Origin: Hirsutella rhossiliensis
Lineage: Eukaryota > Ascomycota > Sordariomycetes > Hypocreales > Ophiocordycipitaceae
NCBI RefSeq assembly: GCF_020360975.1
Contig: NW_025408686.1
Coordinates: 62,001 to 126,000 of the forward strand
Length of the DNA stretch: 64,000 bases
Direction: 5' to 3'
Position numbers and translations under genes: made by a program. Every line of letters starts with the position of its first letter. The first letter of the stretch is position 1. Below the pieces are notes generated by a model. That model did no database searches and was not told the origin of the DNA. It saw only the letters and a list, made by a program, of their open reading frames with translations. This document shows positions 61,080-64,000 of the stretch, piece after piece.

Positions 61080-64000
61080 CTATCTATTTATCCCCCCCCA
61101 GTCTCGTCTTGTCCCTCCCCGCGGCCCCGGCCGCTTCCGCTGGGCCTGGATCTTGACGCTGATGGGCGTCAGCAGGATCGTCCCGGACGGCATCCCCACG
61201 AAGTGGAAATCCTTGGTCGTCTCCGAGGCCAGCACCATGCCGACCGGCGGCCCGAAGTGCATTGTCAGCTCCGCCGAGACCCGGTGGCCGGGGAAGGCCC
61301 GGTCGGGTATGACGTCGACCGCCGTGTACCCGGCCCCGTTCACTAGCTTCAGCCCCTGGTGCGTGTTCTGGTTCACGACGACCGGCATGCCGGGCACGAA
61401 GAGGAAGACGGCCGGCACCGGAGTCGCGCTGTCGTCGCCCTGGCCTAGCATCAGCACCGCCTCCTCCTCCGTCGGCGTGCCGTCCCTCCACTTATGCTCG
61501 GAGACGAAGATGCGCGCCGCCGTCCGTTGCCGGGCCCGGAACGCGAGGGCCGCCTCTAGGTTGAGGTTCCAGCGATTCCTGTTAAGCGGCGTCACCACCG
61601 TCACCCCAGTCTCCCACGGTATCCGCCTGCCCGCCCGGTAGCACCTCGAGTTGAGGAGGTCTAGGTCCGACCGGTCCTGCTCCCCCCGCCGGATCCGCCC
61701 GAGCAGCCGCCGTAGCTCCGGGTCGCCGGCGGCGCGCATCTGCTCGTCGAGCATGACGACCGTCGTAAACTTCCTCCATAGCGCGTGCGCCTTATCGTGC
61801 TGCCGCCGCTGCTCGGCCGCGAACGCGCCGTCCGCGTCCCACGGCACCGCCGCGCTCGGCAGCAGGATCGACCGCTCCTGCACCGGCCGGAACTGATGGA
61901 AGTCGCCGCAGAGGATGACTACCGGGATGCCGCCGAAGTCCCGCGGCGAGCCCGCAGCCGGCAGAGCTGCTCGTTCGCCGCGTGCAGCGTGCGCGCCCCG
62001 AGCATGCTGACCTCGTCGATCACCAGCACCTCCTTCTCCTGCCAGTCCATCCGCGACCGGCCGTCGACGAAGCGTTCGCCCTGTCCCGGCAGCCGCACCG
62101 TCTACCTCCTCGCCGACCCCCCCGCCTGGCCGCCCTGGCCGACCAAGAGGCCGCAGGCCGAGTGCAGGGTGATGCCGTTGATCCGCGCCGCCGCCGTCCC
62201 CGATGTCGCCGTGATTAGTAGCTGGCTCGATAGGTCCTCTGGGCGAACAGCTCGACGAGCGCCTCAATGACGCGCGACTTGCCGGTACCGCCCTCGCCGC
62301 CGACGAATAGACAGAGCTGGCCGGCGTCGCCGCTGTCGCCGGCGTCGCCGCCCTGCCGGGCCTGATCGAGCTGGCGGCATATGATGCGGAGGGCGATCGA
62401 CTGCTTCTCGTTAAGCGTTAGCCGGCCCGCTAGCTCCCTGCCGGCGGCGACAAACGAGCTCGACGGGCCGAGCCGCACACGCATCCCCGCGTCGGCGTCC
62501 GCTGCCGTCACCTCGACGTCGTCCTCGCCGAAGCCGCCCATCACCCCGCGTAGCGCCGCACCTCGGTCGGCCCCGGGCGCCGACGCCGCCGCGCCGCCCT
62601 GGATTCCTTGGATCGCCCGCTCCCGCTCCCGCGCGGCGCTCCTCTGCTGCGACTTGATGGCTCTTACCTGCTCTTGCCGCGGCAGCGCCGCCCCGGAGAG
62701 GTCGACCCGCGAGGATTACCCGCCTCGGCCCCGCCTCGCCCGCCACCACCGTCGCATCGAGCTCGGCCGCCGACGAGAGCGCCGACTGCTGAAACCGGCA
62801 GAGCTGCTGCGTCATCGCCAGCAGCTCCGCCGACCGCGCCGTTACCTGGCCCGCGCCGGCGGCGTTCCGGACAACGTCGATGAGCCGCGCCGCGTCGCCT
62901 GCGCCGCCGGCGCGGTACACCTGCCCGCCCCCCTCGGCCGCCTCCTCCGCGCCCTCGTTGGCGCGTGCCGCCGCCGCCGGCTCGCCCTCCTCGGTCGTAG
63001 CGGCCCATTGCCTGGCGTCGCGCTTGGCGTCCTCCGCCGACCGCCGGAGCAGCTGTACGTTGTCCGCGAGCCGCGCGATCCTCGGCGCCAGCGCCGCCCG
63101 CTCCCGCGCCCAGATATCGTTGATGTCGCCCGTCTCCTCGCAGACGAATGCCTCCCACGGCACGAACAGCGCTAGATGCTGCACCGCCGCCCTTTGCACC
63201 GTTAGCCGGGCCACGGGCCGCGTCGCCGTCCGACGGTACGCCCTCGGCTTTGCTATACGTACCTCCGATGACATGACTCCTCGTCTTCCTCGCCGAACTC
63301 CTTACTGAGGTACCCGTCTAGGCGTACGCTCGCCCCTTACCCGGCCGTCTGAGCACTTGCGCCCAGTCCTTCCCGGAGCCCAGCTCTCGTTAAAGGGTAT
63401 CTCGCCCCAGGCCGCGCAGCCCTCGGCGCCTCCGCCATTCCGTTTCAGCCTTACGAGCGACGCGTAGTCGTAGAGACAGAGGCCCTGTAGGAGCCCGCCT
63501 CTATGCCGGTAGGCCTCGATGAAGGAGATCCTCGGCCCCGCCTCCTCGACGACGACCGTCTCGTCCGGCGCGTCGCTCGCCGTCGCCTCTACCCCGCTCG
63601 CCAGTCGGAGGTGCCGCCACTGGCGGAAGACGGCCCAGTAGAGCTGGTTCGTGTTCACGTACGCCCACGCCGCGCCGCTGCAAAACTCCGCGGGATACCC
63701 CAGGAGGTCGGCGATCACCTCGACCTGGGATAGCGGGCGCTCCGTGAAGATTCGGTTCGCCGCCTTTAGTAGGAATACCCTCGTCTTGTTCCCCATAGGG
63801 TCCGCCGCGGCCTCCTCTCCGGCTCCGTTCCCCCCGCTATCGTTGCGGTCGGCGCTGGGGATACTGCTCTCTGCTGTCGGCTCTAAGGTCGGGAGTAACT
63901 CGGCCGCGGCGGCCACCCGCTTCCACGTAGGGTCCTCTACCTTAGTCGCATAGTTGGTGATGTAGTAGATCAGGGCCATGGTCTTGCGCTGCGTCGCGAT
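61080..64000 (-). pseudogene. Helitron Rep-helicase, unit B, runs off the window
   Basis: Same protein as unit A. In the window, reading 5' to 3': the Y-motif region ALIYYITNYATK (near 63,945-63,980); a conserved linker (GLCLYDYASLVRLKRN, LALFVPWEAFVCEETGDIND); Walker A GGEGGTGKSRVIEALVE (about 62,265-62,320); Walker B in broken frame; ILCGDFHQFRPVQ; VVTPLNRNRWNLNLEAALAF; GMPVVVNQNTHQGLKLVNG. It stops matching unit A at about 61130, after SVKIQAQRKRP, and so lacks the last ~120 residues including TDYKVQG and SLYVQLSRC. That would remove the final helicase motif. Frame breaks near 62100, 62230 and 62690. The Rep HUH region lies beyond the right edge. Confidence 0.8.

Noticed and set aside
10559..64000. 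DUF3435 tyrosine recombinase (Starship captain)
   Set aside because: Looked for the conserved R...H-x-x-R...Y arrangement in all longer frames and found nothing convincing. The Starship interpretation therefore stays a hypothesis.

Overview
The window is nuclear DNA of a filamentous ascomycete (Pezizomycotina). The evidence is short spliceosomal introns (45-65 bases, branch points like GCTAAC or CTGAC), a strong repeat-induced point mutation (RIP) signature at the left end, and fungus-specific gene families: DUF3723, the MGQ-type F-box family, ferric reductase and MYND-finger proteins. I see no rRNA or tRNA gene and no CRISPR array. This is an accessory, transposon-dominated region, and much of it is broken copies.

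Layout. 1-3840 and 9629-10558 are AT-rich RIP-degraded DNA, almost free of CA and TG, holding an LTR-like pair (1886-2295 and 3427-3830). An unmutated Ty1/copia element (3841-9623, identical 187-base LTRs, 5-base target duplication) sits inside it. 10559-14536 has normal composition and carries a multi-exon gene ending in a Myb/SANT-like domain. A second copia element (14537-20142) is inserted just downstream of it. 20143-30160 holds an F-box pseudogene, a DUF3723 gene, a pseudokinase gene and a ferric reductase gene. Myb/SANT + DUF3723 + ferric reductase is the cargo set known from Starship giant transposons; no DUF3435 captain recombinase was found here, so this is a candidate Starship cargo segment only.

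30160-43110 is a mosaic of Helitron fragments (including a ~1 kb inverted repeat spanning ~12.5 kb), a gypsy RT fragment, a LINE RNase H fragment, a second pseudokinase paralog, a Rep-less Helitron helicase, a MYND gene and a Helitron N-terminal fragment. 43110-46790 has a weak Q/P-rich gene and a frameshifted Tc1-like transposase.

46790-64000 is GC-rich, not RIP-mutated, and looks like two head-to-tail Helitron-type units read on the minus strand. Each has a RepHel gene (DUF6570 region, HUH Rep, Y motif, PIF1 helicase), then a convergent plus-strand accessory gene with a conserved intron (A 48426-50077, B 58150-59562), then a further minus-strand ORF (47.0-47.9 kb and 56.5-57.3 kb). A short motif, GCCTTGAGGAACG, recurs at four places around the Helitron units, twice as a perfect 13-base inverted pair. 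The conserved accessory protein is the best candidate for something undescribed; I suggest, as a hypothesis only, an OB-fold single-strand DNA-binding helper.

Many reading frames break at homopolymer runs, and the two LTRs of the second copia element differ only in homopolymer lengths. Uncorrected long-read indels are therefore a serious alternative to true pseudogenisation throughout.
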